Below, piece after piece: positions 8,533 through 17,946 of a stretch of 64,000 bases of DNA (positions are counted from its first letter, which is position 1; each line of letters starts with the position of its first letter). The translations under genes and the position numbers were made by a program. The notes under the pieces were generated by a model. That model made no database searches. It had not been told where the DNA came from and was given only the letters and a program-made list of their open reading frames with translations. The DNA is from Variovorax paradoxus (GTDB taxonomy: Bacteria > Pseudomonadota > Gammaproteobacteria > Burkholderiales > Burkholderiaceae_C), in the NCBI RefSeq assembly GCF_022009635.1, contig NZ_CP091716.1, positions 4,417,001-4,481,000 of the forward strand, given 5' to 3'.

Positions 8533-11500
8533 TCGAGATTTACCAGTTCGCCCTGCCCGGTCAGGAACGCGACGCGCACCGTGGCACCGGGATAGGCATG
8601 TTGCACTGCCGCGCGGTAGCGCTGCATCTGTGCGATCAGCGCGGCGTCCCGTTCGGGACGCGCCGCGGATTTGTAGTCGAGGATCCACCAGGCGCCGCCG
8701 TCGCGCTCGCGCACCAGACGGTCGATGCGCAAGGTCTCGCCTTCATGCACCAGCGTGACTTCATTGCCATGCCAGTCGACCCTGCGATCGTCCCACACCC
8801 AGGCGCCCTCTCCGGCGCGGATGCGCTGGGCCAGTGCGGCGGCGCCGCGTGCCTGCTGCGCATCGAGCATGAATTCGCGGGCGGCGGCACGCACATGGGC
8901 GGCGGGCAGAGGCTCCCCCGGCACTGCCCATTCGAGCAAGCGGTGCATGGCCTGGCCGAAGGCCGCGGCGCGGGCGTCGACGGTGGCGGTCGCGGCGGCT
9001 TTCCTGGTGGAGGGCACTTCGACCGGCACAGGCGCCTCGGGCATTTTCTTCATCGAGAAGCTGCCCGCGCCGCTCTCCGTCGGCAGCGCGACCAGCGGCT
9101 CGTCGGCCTCCGTGGGCTCGCACAGCGGCTCCAGCCGCGTCCACCAGCTGCCCTCGTTGGCCCGCGCGGGGCGCACCGAGGACAACACCAGCCGCTCGCG
9201 CGCCCGCGTGGTCGCCACATAGAGACCGTTCAGCTCCTCGCGATGGCGGGCGCGCTGCTCCTCCTCGAGCAACGCCGCGGCACAGGCCGGCGGCGTCTTT
9301 TCGCTCGCAAGGAACACGAAGCGCGTCGGCGCGCTGTCGCTGCCTTTCCACTCGACCAGCACGCCCATGGTCTGGGCGCGCGGCGGCGGGGCATCGCAGT
9401 CGAGCATGAGCACGGTATCGGCCTCCAGGCCCTTGGCGCCATGCACGGTGAGCAGTTGCACCGCGTCGGGCGCGGCGACGGACGGCGCCCGCACACCGCC
9501 TGCGCGCAACGAGCGCACCAAGGCATAGGGCGTGGTGAAGCGCGCGCCGTCGATGTCGAGCGATGCGGTCAGCACGCCACGCAGATTGGCCAACGCGCTT
9601 TGCCGCATCGGCGCCGGCACCGCCGCACCGAATTTCGCGAGCAGATCCCCATCGTTGAAGATCGCGTCGAGCGCATCGTGCGGCGGCAGCGTCATCAGCC
9701 AGCGCTGCCATTTGCGCAGCTTGACGCCCGCCTCCGTCAGTTCCGCTGGCAGGTCTTCGCTTTTCTGGATCAGCGAGAACCAGTTGAACGACGGGCGCTC
9801 CCGCTGGCGCAGCGCCAGTTGCACCAACGCGTCGTCGCCGATGCCGAACACCGGCGACTTCAGCGCCCGCGCCAGCGAAAGATCGTGGGCAGGCGACACC
9901 AGTGCGTCGATGAGCGCGACCACGTCCTGCACTTCGGGTGCGTCGTGCAGTTCGTTCTTCTCGGGCTGCTGCACGGGGATGTGGCGCTGGCGCAGCGCGT
10001 CCTGCATGGCCGACAACCGGCTGCGACGACGCGCGAGCACCATGATCTGCCGCGGCGGCGTGCCGTCGGCGATGCGCTGCGCGACCCACTGCGCGGCCTG
10101 CTCGCATTCTTTTTGCAGCAGTTGCTCTTCGGGCAGCACGCGCGGCGTGACGAGGCTGTCTCGCCAATGCAGCATGCCGTCGTCGGCTGGTGCGGCCTCG
10201 GCGGCGCCGAGCGCATCGCGGTCGATGGCCGGGAGCTTGAGCAGTTCGCCCTCGTCCTTGCGCTCGGTGGTGTGGGCGCGGTAGCCGTCGAATTCGCCGG
10301 CATCCTGCGCGGCCAGCATCGCCGAGTTGACCAGACCGACCACGGCGCGCGCATTGCGGTGCGTGTGGTCGCAGTTCAGCAACTCGCCGTCGAGACCTTC
10401 GCGCACGAACTTCTTGGCGGCAATGAACACCTGCGGCTCGGCACGGCGGAAGCGGTAGATGCTCTGCTTCGGGTCGCCCACGATGAACACGCGCGGCGCC
10501 CGGCCCTGCGCGCCGGTGTAGGCGCTGAGCCAGCCGTAGAGTGCCTGCCACTGCAGCGGGTTGGTGTCCTGGAACTCGTCGATCAGCAGGTGCGCGATGC
10601 GCGCGTCGAGCCGCTCCTGCACCCAGCCCGAAAGTGCCGACTGGCCGAGCAGCAACTGGGCCGCCTGCTCCACATCGTTCATGTCGACCCAGCCGTGCGC
10701 GCGCTTCACGTCGGCGAAGGCCGCGATCAGGATGCGCGTGAGGCGCGTCATGCGCTGCTGGTAGAGCCAGGCGGCATGCTGGGCCTGCGCGCCGCACAGC
10801 ACCTGCAATTCGGCCTCGGCCTCCTGGGCGGCGGGGAACTTCTGCAGGTTCTTGTTGAGCCGGTCTTCCGTGGCCACGAAGAAGTTCTTGCGCAGGTGCG
10901 CCAGCGCGGCCGGCAGTGCGCCAGCTTCGGGCTCGCCCGTGCCGAAGATGTCGATGATGGCCTCGGCGGCCTTCTGCGGCGTCTTGTTGGACTCCTTGCC
11001 CAGTGCGGCGGCACGGTCGAGCCAGCGCTGTCGCACCGCACTGCCGCGCAGGGCGTCGGTCGGCTCCTCGAGCCCATCGAGCGAGGGATAGAAGGCGCTG
11101 AAATGCTGCACCGCGTTCTCTGCGTCGGCCAGCGAGAACTCGACGCGCTTGGACAGCGCCTCGCCCAGCGCCTTGGCCGTCTGCGAGCGGCCGTGCGTGG
11201 CGACGACGGCGTAGTAGTCGGCCAGCGCATTCCTGTCGGCGGTGACGGCCTCGAAGAACGGGCGCCACGTGTGGCTGCGCGCCTCGGCATCGTCCTCGAG
11301 CAGCTCGTAGTTCGACGGCAGGCCCAGTTCGCGCAGCACCGCCAGCGGCGCATTGCGCAGCAGGCCCGCGAACCATGCGTGAAAGGTGCGGAACTGCACC
11401 GGCCGGCCGCCTTCGAGCAGGCGACGGTAGAGGCCCTTCAGGCGTGGAACCGCCGCAAGTGCCGCCGCAGGCTCGACGCCGCGCATGACGAGTTGCGCGA

Positions 11501-11789
11501 CCAGCTCTTCCGGCGTGCGCTCGACGAAATCTTCGAGCCACTGATCGAGCCGCTCGCGCATTTCGCCGGCAGCCTTCTTGGTGAAGGTGATGGCCAGGAT
11601 CTCGTGCGGCTCGCAGGCGGAATCGCCTTCTTCGAGCAGTGCGCGCAGGATGCGCGATACCAGCATCCATGTCTTGCCCGCGCCCGCGCAGGCCTCGACG
11701 GCCACCGACCGGCGCGGGTCGCACGCGACGACGTAGAAGGCTTCGCGCGTGACGTGCCGGCCGTTGTGTTCGTAGGCTGCGCCGTTCAT
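8529..11789 (-). CDS. addA: UvrD/AddA-like helicase-nuclease (exodeoxyribonuclease V-type)
   Basis: A 1086-residue superfamily 1 helicase with a C-terminal nuclease. Walker A (ACAGAGKT) is near residues 33-40, motif II is LLIDEFQDTNP in the middle, and motif V is TVHGAKGLE. The C-terminus has the PD-(D/E)XK-type pattern LRIDRLV ... WWILDYKSA. AddA with AddB resects double-strand breaks and loads RecA. It starts in an ATGA overlap with addB (11786-11789) and ends in one with the flavoprotein gene, indicating one translationally coupled operon. The name rests on domain layout and the addB neighbour. Confidence 0.88.
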   Translation of the reverse strand: MNGAAYEHNGRHVTREAFYVVACDPRRSVAVEACAGAGKTWMLVSRILRALLEEGDSACEPHEILAITFTKKAAGEMRERLDQWLEDFVERTPEELVAQLVMRGVEPAAALAAVPRLKGLYRRLLEGGRPVQFRTFHAWFAGLLRNAPLAVLRELGLPSNYELLEDDAEARSHTWRPFFEAVTADRNALADYYAVVATHGRSQTAKALGEALSKRVEFSLADAENAVQHFSAFYPSLDGLEEPTDALRGSAVRQRWLDRAAALGKESNKTPQKAAEAIIDIFGTGEPEAGALPAALAHLRKNFFVATEDRLNKNLQKFPAAQEAEAELQVLCGAQAQHAAWLYQQRMTRLTRILIAAFADVKRAHGWVDMNDVEQAAQLLLGQSALSGWVQERLDARIAHLLIDEFQDTNPLQWQALYGWLSAYTGAQGRAPRVFIVGDPKQSIYRFRRAEPQVFIAAKKFVREGLDGELLNCDHTHRNARAVVGLVNSAMLAAQDAGEFDGYRAHTTERKDEGELLKLPAIDRDALGAAEAAPADDGMLHWRDSLVTPRVLPEEQLLQKECEQAAQWVAQRIADGTPPRQIMVLARRRSRLSAMQDALRQRHIPVQQPEKNELHDAPEVQDVVALIDALVSPAHDLSLARALKSPVFGIGDDALVQLALRQRERPSFNWFSLIQKSEDLPAELTEAGVKLRKWQRWLMTLPPHDALDAIFNDGDLLAKFGAAVPAPMRQSALANLRGVLTASLDIDGARFTTPYALVRSLRAGGVRAPSVAAPDAVQLLTVHGAKGLEADTVLMLDCDAPPPRAQTMGVLVEWKGSDSAPTRFVFLASEKTPPACAAALLEEEQRARHREELNGLYVATTRARERLVLSSVRPARANEGSWWTRLEPLCEPTEADEPLVALPTESGAGSFSMKKMPEAPVPVEVPSTRKAAATATVDARAAAFGQAMHRLLEWAVPGEPLPAAHVRAAAREFMLDAQQARGAAALAQRIRAGEGAWVWDDRRVDWHGNEVTLVHEGETLRIDRLVRERDGGAWWILDYKSAARPERDAALIAQMQRYRAAVQHAYPGATVRVAFLTGQGELVNLE

Positions 11790-14350
11790 TGCGCCACCTC
11801 CCAGAAGTCTTTTCGGCAGAGGCCGCGTGCGGCGCAGTAGTCGCAGACGGCGCCCTCCCCCAGCGGCGGCAGCGGCGCACCCTGTGCGATGCGCGTGAAG
11901 TCGCTGATGATGCCGGCGACCAGCGCGTCGCGCGCTTCCACCACGGCAGGTTGCTCGACGGTCTGCGTGCCGGAGGACTTTTCACCCACGTTCACGTAGG
12001 CCGCGCGCAAGGTGTCGTCGGCCACCAGCGCCGCGTAGAAGGCCAGCTGCGTGTCTTCGGTCGGGTCTTTCACCCGCTCCTTGCTGACGGAGGCGGACTC
12101 GGTCTTGTAGTCGATCACGAAGGGCTGGCCGTCGGGCATGCGGTCGATGCGGTCGAGCCGGCCGATCAGGCGCAGGTCGCCCAGCGGCTGTTCCTTCCAG
12201 GGCTCGGATTCGACGAAGACCGCGCCGCTGGCCTCGTGGCCCGTCAGCCACTGGAGGTAGCCGTCGCGCACTGCGGGCCATGCCGCCGCGAACGGCAGGA
12301 ACTCGGCGTCGGACAGGCCGAGTTCGCGCGTGGCCCGGCGTGCGGCCTCCTCGATGAACGCGGCGCGCTCCTGGGCGTCCTGCGTCGGTGTCTCGGTCAG
12401 CGCCTGGTGGAAGTGGCCGAGCACGGCGTGCAACCAGTTGCCGAAGTCGCGCTTGTCGACCTCGGCATCGAGCTCGTCGGCGCTGCGCAGGCCAAGCTGG
12501 CGCAGCGCGAAGAAGCGGTACGGGCAGCGCCGCAGGTCCTCGTACACGCTGGTCGAGATGTTCTGCAGCGGCAGCAGCGCGCCGGAAGGCTTCGGGTATT
12601 CGGTCGGCTGCACGGCGACCTCGCGCGGCAATCGCGGGTCGGTGGCGGGCCGCAAGGCGTGGTCGAGGTGCAGGGCCTGCACCAGCGGGCTGGGGCGCAC
12701 GGGCTCGCCGTTGGCATCGGACTGGCGCCACAGCAATTCGCATGACGGGTTGTGCAGCGCCATGGCCCAGGCCGCGCGCTGCGCGGCTTCCAAGGCGTCG
12801 CGCGAAGGCAGGCCCAGGTCGGCGCGTTGTGCCGCGCTCCAGTTGCCGGGCGGCTCGGGCGATGCGGGCAGACGGCGGTCGTCGCAGCCAGGGATGACGA
12901 CCGCGCCGAAGGCGCGGCCCAGCAGTTGGTAAAGCGGCAGCACCACGACCTTCGGTGCCTGGTCGCCGGCGGGGGGCACGAAGCTCGCATCCTCCAAGAC
13001 ATCGCGGACCCAGGCGGTGAACTCGGCGAGCGTGTGGCGCCCGCCCGGGAATTCTTCGTCGTCGCCATGGGCGCCGGCATCGAGCCACAGCGCGCCGATG
13101 ACCTTGCCGCCGGCCATGTCCTCGCTGAGCGGCTCCCACTGCTCGCCCGCCTCCAGCAGCTCGCGCAGCGCGCGCAGCCACTCGGCCAGGGGCCGGGAAC
13201 GGGTCATGGGGGCCCGGCGGGCCTCGATGGCCTCGGTGAAGGTCATCAGCGTGGCGTCGTGCGGTTTCTCGCTGCGTGCCACCAGCGCGCACCAGGCGGA
13301 CCAGGCGGACCAGTCGCGTACGCCTTCACGGCGCAGGCGGGCCTCGAGCGACTGGATGATCAGCGCGTCGCCGTCGGCACCGCTCTTGAGCCATTCGAGC
13401 ACTTGGTCGCTGCTGGCGTCATGGGTGCAGGCGCGCAGCGAACTCATCAACGTGGCGGCGGCGCGCGTGGTCGAAAGTTTCCATCCGGTCTCGTCGTGGG
13501 TGATGACGCCCTGTGCCTTGAGCTGGGCGCTGATACGGCGCGTGAGCGCGCGGTCGGTCGCCACCAGCGCGACCGGCGCGCGGTCTTCGGCCAGGTGGCG
13601 CAGCACGCAGGCGGCCGCGCGCTCGGCCTCGTCCTCAGGATCGAGCGCTACGTGCGAGGCTGCGGTTTCGGCCGGCGCATCGGTGGGAACCAGCGAGAGA
13701 TGCAAGGCACGGTCTCCCCAGAGGGCGCAAAGCGCCTGGGTGAGCGGATCGGTCTGGAAGCCTTCGAGCACGATGAGCGCATCGACCTGTGCGCGCGTGC
13801 TCTCGCGCTGCAGCACATCGGTGGCATAGCCCGATGTGGCGACCCAGGCCACGGCGATGCGGATGAGCGCGCTCTCGGTGCGGAACCACTCGGACTCGCT
13901 GCCCGCCTCCGCCACCTGCGCCGCGCGGGCGGCCCAATCGCCCACGCGATCGTCGGGCGACACGGCGGCCGCGAGCGGTACCAACTGATAGGCCAATTCG
14001 ACCACACGGCCGGCCAGCGCGAAGCGCTCGGCGCTGAAGCCTGCCTGCGACAGCAGCGCCTGTGCCGTGACGAGATCACGCGCCATGTCGTGCGCGATGT
14101 CGTAGCCGGTGGGTACGAAGCCGCCTGCGCTGCGGGCCCAGTTGTGCGTGGTTTCGAAGCGCGGCACGAAGCCCGGGCTGCCGCAGCGCGCCCACATGGC
14201 GCGCGCCACACCCATCAACTGGGCGTAGGGCACCAGCACCACCGTGCGGGCGGCGTGCAATTCGCGCTCGGCGAGCGCGCGGACGATCCGCGCGACGACG
14301 CCGTCCGCGGGGTCGCACCACAGGGCCTGGACGGGGTGGCCTTCATTCAT
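11786..14350 (-). CDS. addB: AddB-like PD-(D/E)XK nuclease, partner of the AddA helicase
   Basis: An 854-residue protein with a degenerate helicase-like body. A C-terminal RecB-type nuclease carries GRLDRIDRMPDGQPFVIDYK. Four cysteines that could hold a 4Fe-4S cluster frame the nuclease: one in LRRCPYRFF and three in CDYCAARGLC, as in characterised AddB proteins. Such proteins pair with AddA for end resection. It is the first gene of the operon; the next gene upstream, trxA, is divergent, so the promoter should lie in 14351-14508. Confidence 0.85.
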   Translation of the reverse strand: MNEGHPVQALWCDPADGVVARIVRALAERELHAARTVVLVPYAQLMGVARAMWARCGSPGFVPRFETTHNWARSAGGFVPTGYDIAHDMARDLVTAQALLSQAGFSAERFALAGRVVELAYQLVPLAAAVSPDDRVGDWAARAAQVAEAGSESEWFRTESALIRIAVAWVATSGYATDVLQRESTRAQVDALIVLEGFQTDPLTQALCALWGDRALHLSLVPTDAPAETAASHVALDPEDEAERAAACVLRHLAEDRAPVALVATDRALTRRISAQLKAQGVITHDETGWKLSTTRAAATLMSSLRACTHDASSDQVLEWLKSGADGDALIIQSLEARLRREGVRDWSAWSAWCALVARSEKPHDATLMTFTEAIEARRAPMTRSRPLAEWLRALRELLEAGEQWEPLSEDMAGGKVIGALWLDAGAHGDDEEFPGGRHTLAEFTAWVRDVLEDASFVPPAGDQAPKVVVLPLYQLLGRAFGAVVIPGCDDRRLPASPEPPGNWSAAQRADLGLPSRDALEAAQRAAWAMALHNPSCELLWRQSDANGEPVRPSPLVQALHLDHALRPATDPRLPREVAVQPTEYPKPSGALLPLQNISTSVYEDLRRCPYRFFALRQLGLRSADELDAEVDKRDFGNWLHAVLGHFHQALTETPTQDAQERAAFIEEAARRATRELGLSDAEFLPFAAAWPAVRDGYLQWLTGHEASGAVFVESEPWKEQPLGDLRLIGRLDRIDRMPDGQPFVIDYKTESASVSKERVKDPTEDTQLAFYAALVADDTLRAAYVNVGEKSSGTQTVEQPAVVEARDALVAGIISDFTRIAQGAPLPPLGEGAVCDYCAARGLCRKDFWEVAQ

Positions 14351-14508
14351 GTTCTATCGAGGGATTTGAGAGCGTGGGAGAGGTGACGCACAAGGGCTTT
14401 GGCTATCGCCGCCATAGCGGCCGCCCATGGCACGCCACCCCTTGGTTTCTGTCACAATGACCTGAACTTTAGCTGCACCGAAACTCTCTGCGCACAAGGA
14501 TCCATCAC

Positions 14509-14841
14509 ATGGCCAGCGAACTCATCAAACACATCTCCGATTCCTCCTTCGAGGCCGACGTGCTCAAGTCCAGTCAGCCCGTCCTGGTCGACTACTGGGC
14601 CGAATGGTGCGGCCCCTGCAAGATGATCGCCCCGATCCTCGACGAAGTGTCCGCCACCTACGAAGGCAAGCTGCAAATCGCCAAGCTCAATGTCGACGAG
14701 AACCGCGACATCCCCGCCAAGTTCGGCATCCGCGGCATCCCCACGCTGATGCTGTTCAAGGACGGCCAGCTGGCCGCCACCAAGGTCGGCGCCATGAGCA
14801 AGGCGCAACTCACGGCCTTCATCGACCAGCAACTCGCCTGA
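14509..14841 (+). CDS. trxA: Thioredoxin 1
   Basis: A 110-residue cytoplasmic thioredoxin with the active site WCGPC at residues 33-37, the conserved Asp in VLVDYWAEW, and the cis-proline motif [11 protein letters not shown]. It is the general dithiol reductant for ribonucleotide reductase and other targets. It is followed by an intrinsic terminator and then rho, an arrangement shared with many proteobacteria. Confidence 0.98.
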   Translation: MASELIKHISDSSFEADVLKSSQPVLVDYWAEWCGPCKMIAPILDEVSATYEGKLQIAKLNVDENRDIPAKFGIRGIPTLMLFKDGQLAATKVGAMSKAQLTAFIDQQLA

Positions 14842-14854
14842 GCGACATTTCATC

Positions 14855-14890
14855 CCGGCCAGCGCGCAATGCGTTGGCCGGCGCGTTTTT
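14855..14890 (+). terminator. Intrinsic terminator after trxA
   Basis: An 11-bp stem (CCGGCCAGCGC paired with GCGTTGGCCGG) with loop GCAAT, followed by CGCG and five T. It starts 13 bases after the trxA stop. Confidence 0.85.
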
Positions 14891-14901
14891 CCTGTCATAA
14901 T
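14874..14901 (+). promoter_or_regulatory. Candidate sigma70 promoter and long leader for rho
   Basis: TTGGCC (14874-14879) and CATAAT (14896-14901) are spaced by 16 bp and overlap the trxA terminator. This would give rho an untranslated leader of about 115 nt containing an imperfect hairpin (GTTGG-TGAAGC near 14951 with GCTTCA-C-CAAC). Leaders of rho are autoregulated by Rho in other proteobacteria; here that is inference. Confidence 0.45.
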
Positions 14902-15025
14902 CTCCAACAGATCACCGGCCCTTACCTAGGCAACCGGTTCGAGTTCCCCGGTTGGTGAAGCAGTTCTCGCTTCACACCCAACCTCCCCCCGTTTTCCGTT
15001 CGATTACCCCGCGAGGGGTCATTCC

Positions 15026-16291
15026 ATGCACTTAAACGAACTCAAGGCACTCCACGTGTCTGAAGTCCTCAAGCAGGCTGAAGCGCTTGAGATCGAAAAC
15101 GTCGGCCGCATGCGCAAGCAGGAGCTGATGTTCGCGATCATCAAGAAGCGCGCCAAGGCCGGCGAGCAGGTCTTCGCCGACGGCGTGCTCGAAATCCTGC
15201 CGGACGGCTTCGGCTTCCTGCGCAGCCCCGACACCAGCTTCACGGCCAGCACGGACGACATCTACATCTCGCCCAGCCAGGTGCGCCGCTTCAACCTGCA
15301 CACCGGCGACATGATCGAAGGCGAAGTGCGCACGCCCAAGGACGGCGAACGCTACTTCGCGCTGACCAAGCTCGACAAGGTCAACGACGGTCCGCCAGAG
15401 CAGAACAAGCACAAGGTGATGTTCGAGAACCTGACGCCGCTGTTCCCCAAGGAGCAGATGAAGCTCGAACGCGACGGCATCAAGGGCGAAGAGAACATCA
15501 CGGGCCGCATCATCGACATCATCGCCCCCATCGGCAAAGGCCAGCGCGCCCTGCTCGTGGCACCGCCCAAGAGCGGCAAGACGGTGATGATGCAGCACAT
15601 CGCCCACGCGATCAGCGCCAACTACCCCGACGTCCACATGATGGTGCTGCTCGTCGACGAGCGCCCCGAAGAAGTGACCGAAATGCAGCGCACGGTGAAG
15701 GGCGAGGTCATTGCCTCGACTTTCGACGAGCCCGCAGCGCGCCACGTGCACGTCGCCGAAATGGTGATCGAGCGCGCCAAGCGCCTGGTCGAACTCAAGA
15801 AGGACGTGGTGATCCTGCTCGACTCGATCACCCGCCTCGCCCGCGCCTACAACAACGTCGTGCCCTCGTCGGGCAAGGTGCTGACCGGCGGTGTCGATTC
15901 CAACGCCCTGCAGCGCCCCAAGCGCTTCCTGGGCGCCGCGCGCAACGTGGAAGAAGGCGGCTCGCTGACCATCATCGGCACCGCGCTGATCGACACCGGC
16001 AGCCGCATGGACGAAGTGATCTTCGAAGAGTTCAAGGGCACCGGCAACTCCGAAATCCACCTCGACCGCCGCCTGTACGAAAAGCGCGTGTTCCCCTCGA
16101 TCCAGCTCAACCGCAGCGGCACCCGCCGCGAAGAGCTGCTGCTGGCACCCGAGATCTTGCAGAAGACCCGCATCCTGCGCCAGCTCATGTACAACATGGA
16201 CGAGATCGAGTCGATGGAGCTGATGCTCAAGAACATGAAGGCGACCAAGACCAATGTCGAGTTCTTCGACATGATGCGTCGCGGCGGCTGA
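15026..16291 (+). CDS. rho: Transcription termination factor Rho
   Basis: A 421-residue hexameric RNA helicase. The N-terminal helical part ([15 protein letters not shown]) is followed by an RNA-binding domain ([13 protein letters not shown]), Walker [12 protein letters not shown], Walker [17 protein letters not shown], and the Q- and R-loop region ending [19 protein letters not shown]. It terminates untranslated transcripts. Length and motifs are typical and nothing is missing. Confidence 0.98.
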   Translation: MHLNELKALHVSEVLKQAEALEIENVGRMRKQELMFAIIKKRAKAGEQVFADGVLEILPDGFGFLRSPDTSFTASTDDIYISPSQVRRFNLHTGDMIEGEVRTPKDGERYFALTKLDKVNDGPPEQNKHKVMFENLTPLFPKEQMKLERDGIKGEENITGRIIDIIAPIGKGQRALLVAPPKSGKTVMMQHIAHAISANYPDVHMMVLLVDERPEEVTEMQRTVKGEVIASTFDEPAARHVHVAEMVIERAKRLVELKKDVVILLDSITRLARAYNNVVPSSGKVLTGGVDSNALQRPKRFLGAARNVEEGGSLTIIGTALIDTGSRMDEVIFEEFKGTGNSEIHLDRRLYEKRVFPSIQLNRSGTRREELLLAPEILQKTRILRQLMYNMDEIESMELMLKNMKATKTNVEFFDMMRRGG

Positions 16292-16315
16292 GCACCACTT
16301 CGCTCTGTCCGCGAA

Positions 16316-16350
16316 AGCGCGTTGACCCGTTGGGGCCAACGCGCTTTTTT
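16316..16350 (+). terminator. Intrinsic terminator after rho
   Basis: AGCGCGTTG (16316-16324) pairs with CAACGCGCT (16337-16345) and is followed by six T. The T-run touches the stop codon of the convergent oxidoreductase gene, so the hairpin may serve both directions, although the minus-strand T-run is poor. Confidence 0.85.
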
Positions 16351-17417
16351 CATGGGCGCGCTACAGCGATTGCACGGCCTTCGAGCGCACTCTGGCGGCC
16401 AAGGTCGAGCAGCTCCATGAGCGCGACGGCCTGCTCAGGCGGCACAGGATTCGGGCCCTTGCCCAGGATGGCGTCACGCACCGCGGCGTAGTAGTCGACG
16501 TAGTTGCCCGCGCGCGTGGGCACGCCGCGTTTGCCGGACGTACCGTCGCTTTCGGCCAGCGTGAGTTCGCCATCGAGCGGGTCGGCGCCCCACCCTTCGG
16601 CCGGCGGCCTCTGCCCTGAGCGCAGCGCGTCTTCCTGCGTGTCGACGCCATGCTTGAGGTAACTGCCGCGCGTGCCATGCACGATGTAGCGCGGTGCGGC
16701 TTCGGCTGCCAGCGTTGTCGAGTGCAGTACCACGCGCAGCGGCGCATGCGGTCCGCTTTCGTAGCGCAGCACGGCGTGAAAGTAGTCCTCGACCACGGCG
16801 CCGTCGCGCAGCACGGCGGTGTCGAGCTGGATCGTGTCGGGACGGCCGAACAGTTGCACGGTCTGGTCGACCAGATGCGCGCCCAGGTCCACCCAGAGGC
16901 CGGAACCCGGCACCGCCTGCTCGCGCCAGCGCACTTTCACCTCGGGCCGGAAACGGTCGAAATGCGACTCCATGTACACGGGACGCCCCAGTTCGCCGCT
17001 TGCCAGGATGTCTTTGAGTGTCAGGAAGTCGGCATCGAAGCGGCGGTTCTGATAAACCGCCAGCACGCGCTTGTTGCGCTCGGCCAACGCATGCAGCGCC
17101 CTGGCCTCGGCCACATCGAGCGTGAAAGGCTTGTCGACCACCACATGCTTGCCGGCTTCCAGCGCGGCCTTGGCGACCGGAAAATGTTGGGCATTCGGTG
17201 TCGCAACTACGACAAGATCGATGTCCGATCGGGCCACCAGCGCCGCCACGTCGGAAACCACGGCCACGCCCGGCCAGTCTTTCTGGACCTTGGCCGGCTG
17301 CGAACTCGCCACCGCGGCCAATTCGAGCCCTGGCACCGCAGAAAGCACGGGCGCATGGAAAGTCTGGCCGGCAAAGCCATAGCCGACGAGGCCGGCGCGC
17401 AAGGTTGTAACAGTCAT
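16350..17417 (-). CDS. Gfo/Idh/MocA family oxidoreductase
   Basis: A 355-residue NAD(P)-dependent dehydrogenase. It has the N-terminal Rossmann motif [33 protein letters not shown], and the family's catalytic EKP-like signature as [11 protein letters not shown], then [12 protein letters not shown] and the C-terminal sheet domain. The family acts on sugars, inositols or related polyols, and the substrate here is unknown. ATG 17417 starts directly at the Rossmann strand; the open frame further upstream is rejected because it crosses the rpmE2 promoter. It is divergent from rpmE2. Confidence 0.9.
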   Translation of the reverse strand: MTVTTLRAGLVGYGFAGQTFHAPVLSAVPGLELAAVASSQPAKVQKDWPGVAVVSDVAALVARSDIDLVVVATPNAQHFPVAKAALEAGKHVVVDKPFTLDVAEARALHALAERNKRVLAVYQNRRFDADFLTLKDILASGELGRPVYMESHFDRFRPEVKVRWREQAVPGSGLWVDLGAHLVDQTVQLFGRPDTIQLDTAVLRDGAVVEDYFHAVLRYESGPHAPLRVVLHSTTLAAEAAPRYIVHGTRGSYLKHGVDTQEDALRSGQRPPAEGWGADPLDGELTLAESDGTSGKRGVPTRAGNYVDYYAAVRDAILGKGPNPVPPEQAVALMELLDLGRQSALEGRAIAVARP

Positions 17418-17429
17418 GGGAGGGCTGGT

Positions 17430-17459
17430 TTGCTCGGAAAAGCGGCAGTATGCGATAAT
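17430..17459 (+). promoter_or_regulatory. Candidate sigma70 promoter for rpmE2
   Basis: TTGCTC (17430-17435), an 18-bp spacer and GATAAT (17454-17459, preceded by TATGC, close to an extended -10). This predicts a leader of about 130 nt, mostly GC-rich palindromes around 17475-17530. It lies between the divergent oxidoreductase and rpmE2. Confidence 0.55.
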
Positions 17460-17598
17460 CATGGGCTCCGCGAAAAGTGCGGCCGGGCAGCGTCGCCCGG
17501 CTTCCCAGGCTTGCCTGGGGCGGCGCGTCAAAAGACTGGCGCACTGGTGGCTCTCGCATCGACCGCGCATTGATTCCAACAGCGCAAAAGGAAATAGC

Positions 17599-17868
17599 AT
17601 GGCAAAAGAAGGCATCCACCCGAATTACCGCGAAGTTCTGTTCGTCGACATGTCGAACGGCTTCAAGTTCGTGACCCGTTCGTGCGCGAACACCAAGGAA
17701 ATGGGCAAGACCGAAGACGGCCGCGAGCTCCCCCTGTTCAAGCTGGACACCACCAGCGAATCGCATCCCTTCTACACCGGCACCCAGAAGTCGGTCGACA
17801 ACATGGGCGGTCGCGTCGAGAAGTTCCGCAACCGCTTCGGCAAGACCACCGGCGCCGCTTCGAAGTAA
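17599..17868 (+). CDS. rpmE2: Ribosomal protein bL31, type B (zinc-independent paralogue)
   Basis: An 89-residue bL31 of the longer B type. Conserved parts are [21 protein letters not shown], cut by one cysteine in [10 protein letters not shown], then [10 protein letters not shown] and [11 protein letters not shown]. The CxxC zinc motif of type A is absent. In other bacteria this C-minus form replaces the zinc form when zinc is scarce, or is the only copy. ATG 17599 follows an AAAGGAAA ribosome site. No Zur box was recognised upstream. Confidence 0.95.
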   Translation: MAKEGIHPNYREVLFVDMSNGFKFVTRSCANTKEMGKTEDGRELPLFKLDTTSESHPFYTGTQKSVDNMGGRVEKFRNRFGKTTGAASK

Positions 17869-17887
17869 AGCACGCGCTTTTGCGTCG

Positions 17888-17919
17888 AGGGCAGCCCGGT
17901 TTACCGCGCTGCCCTTTTT
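17888..17919 (+). terminator. Intrinsic terminator after rpmE2
   Basis: AGGGCAGC (17888-17895) pairs with GCTGCCCT (17908-17915) over a 12-base loop and is followed by a T-run. Confidence 0.8.
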
Positions 17920-17946
17920 GTTTCTGAAACCTGCCTCCCGCCACTT

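Noticed and set aside
8427..11840. A 1137-codon plus-strand frame opposite addA
   Set aside because: Antisense to a clear helicase-nuclease; codon-bias artefact.
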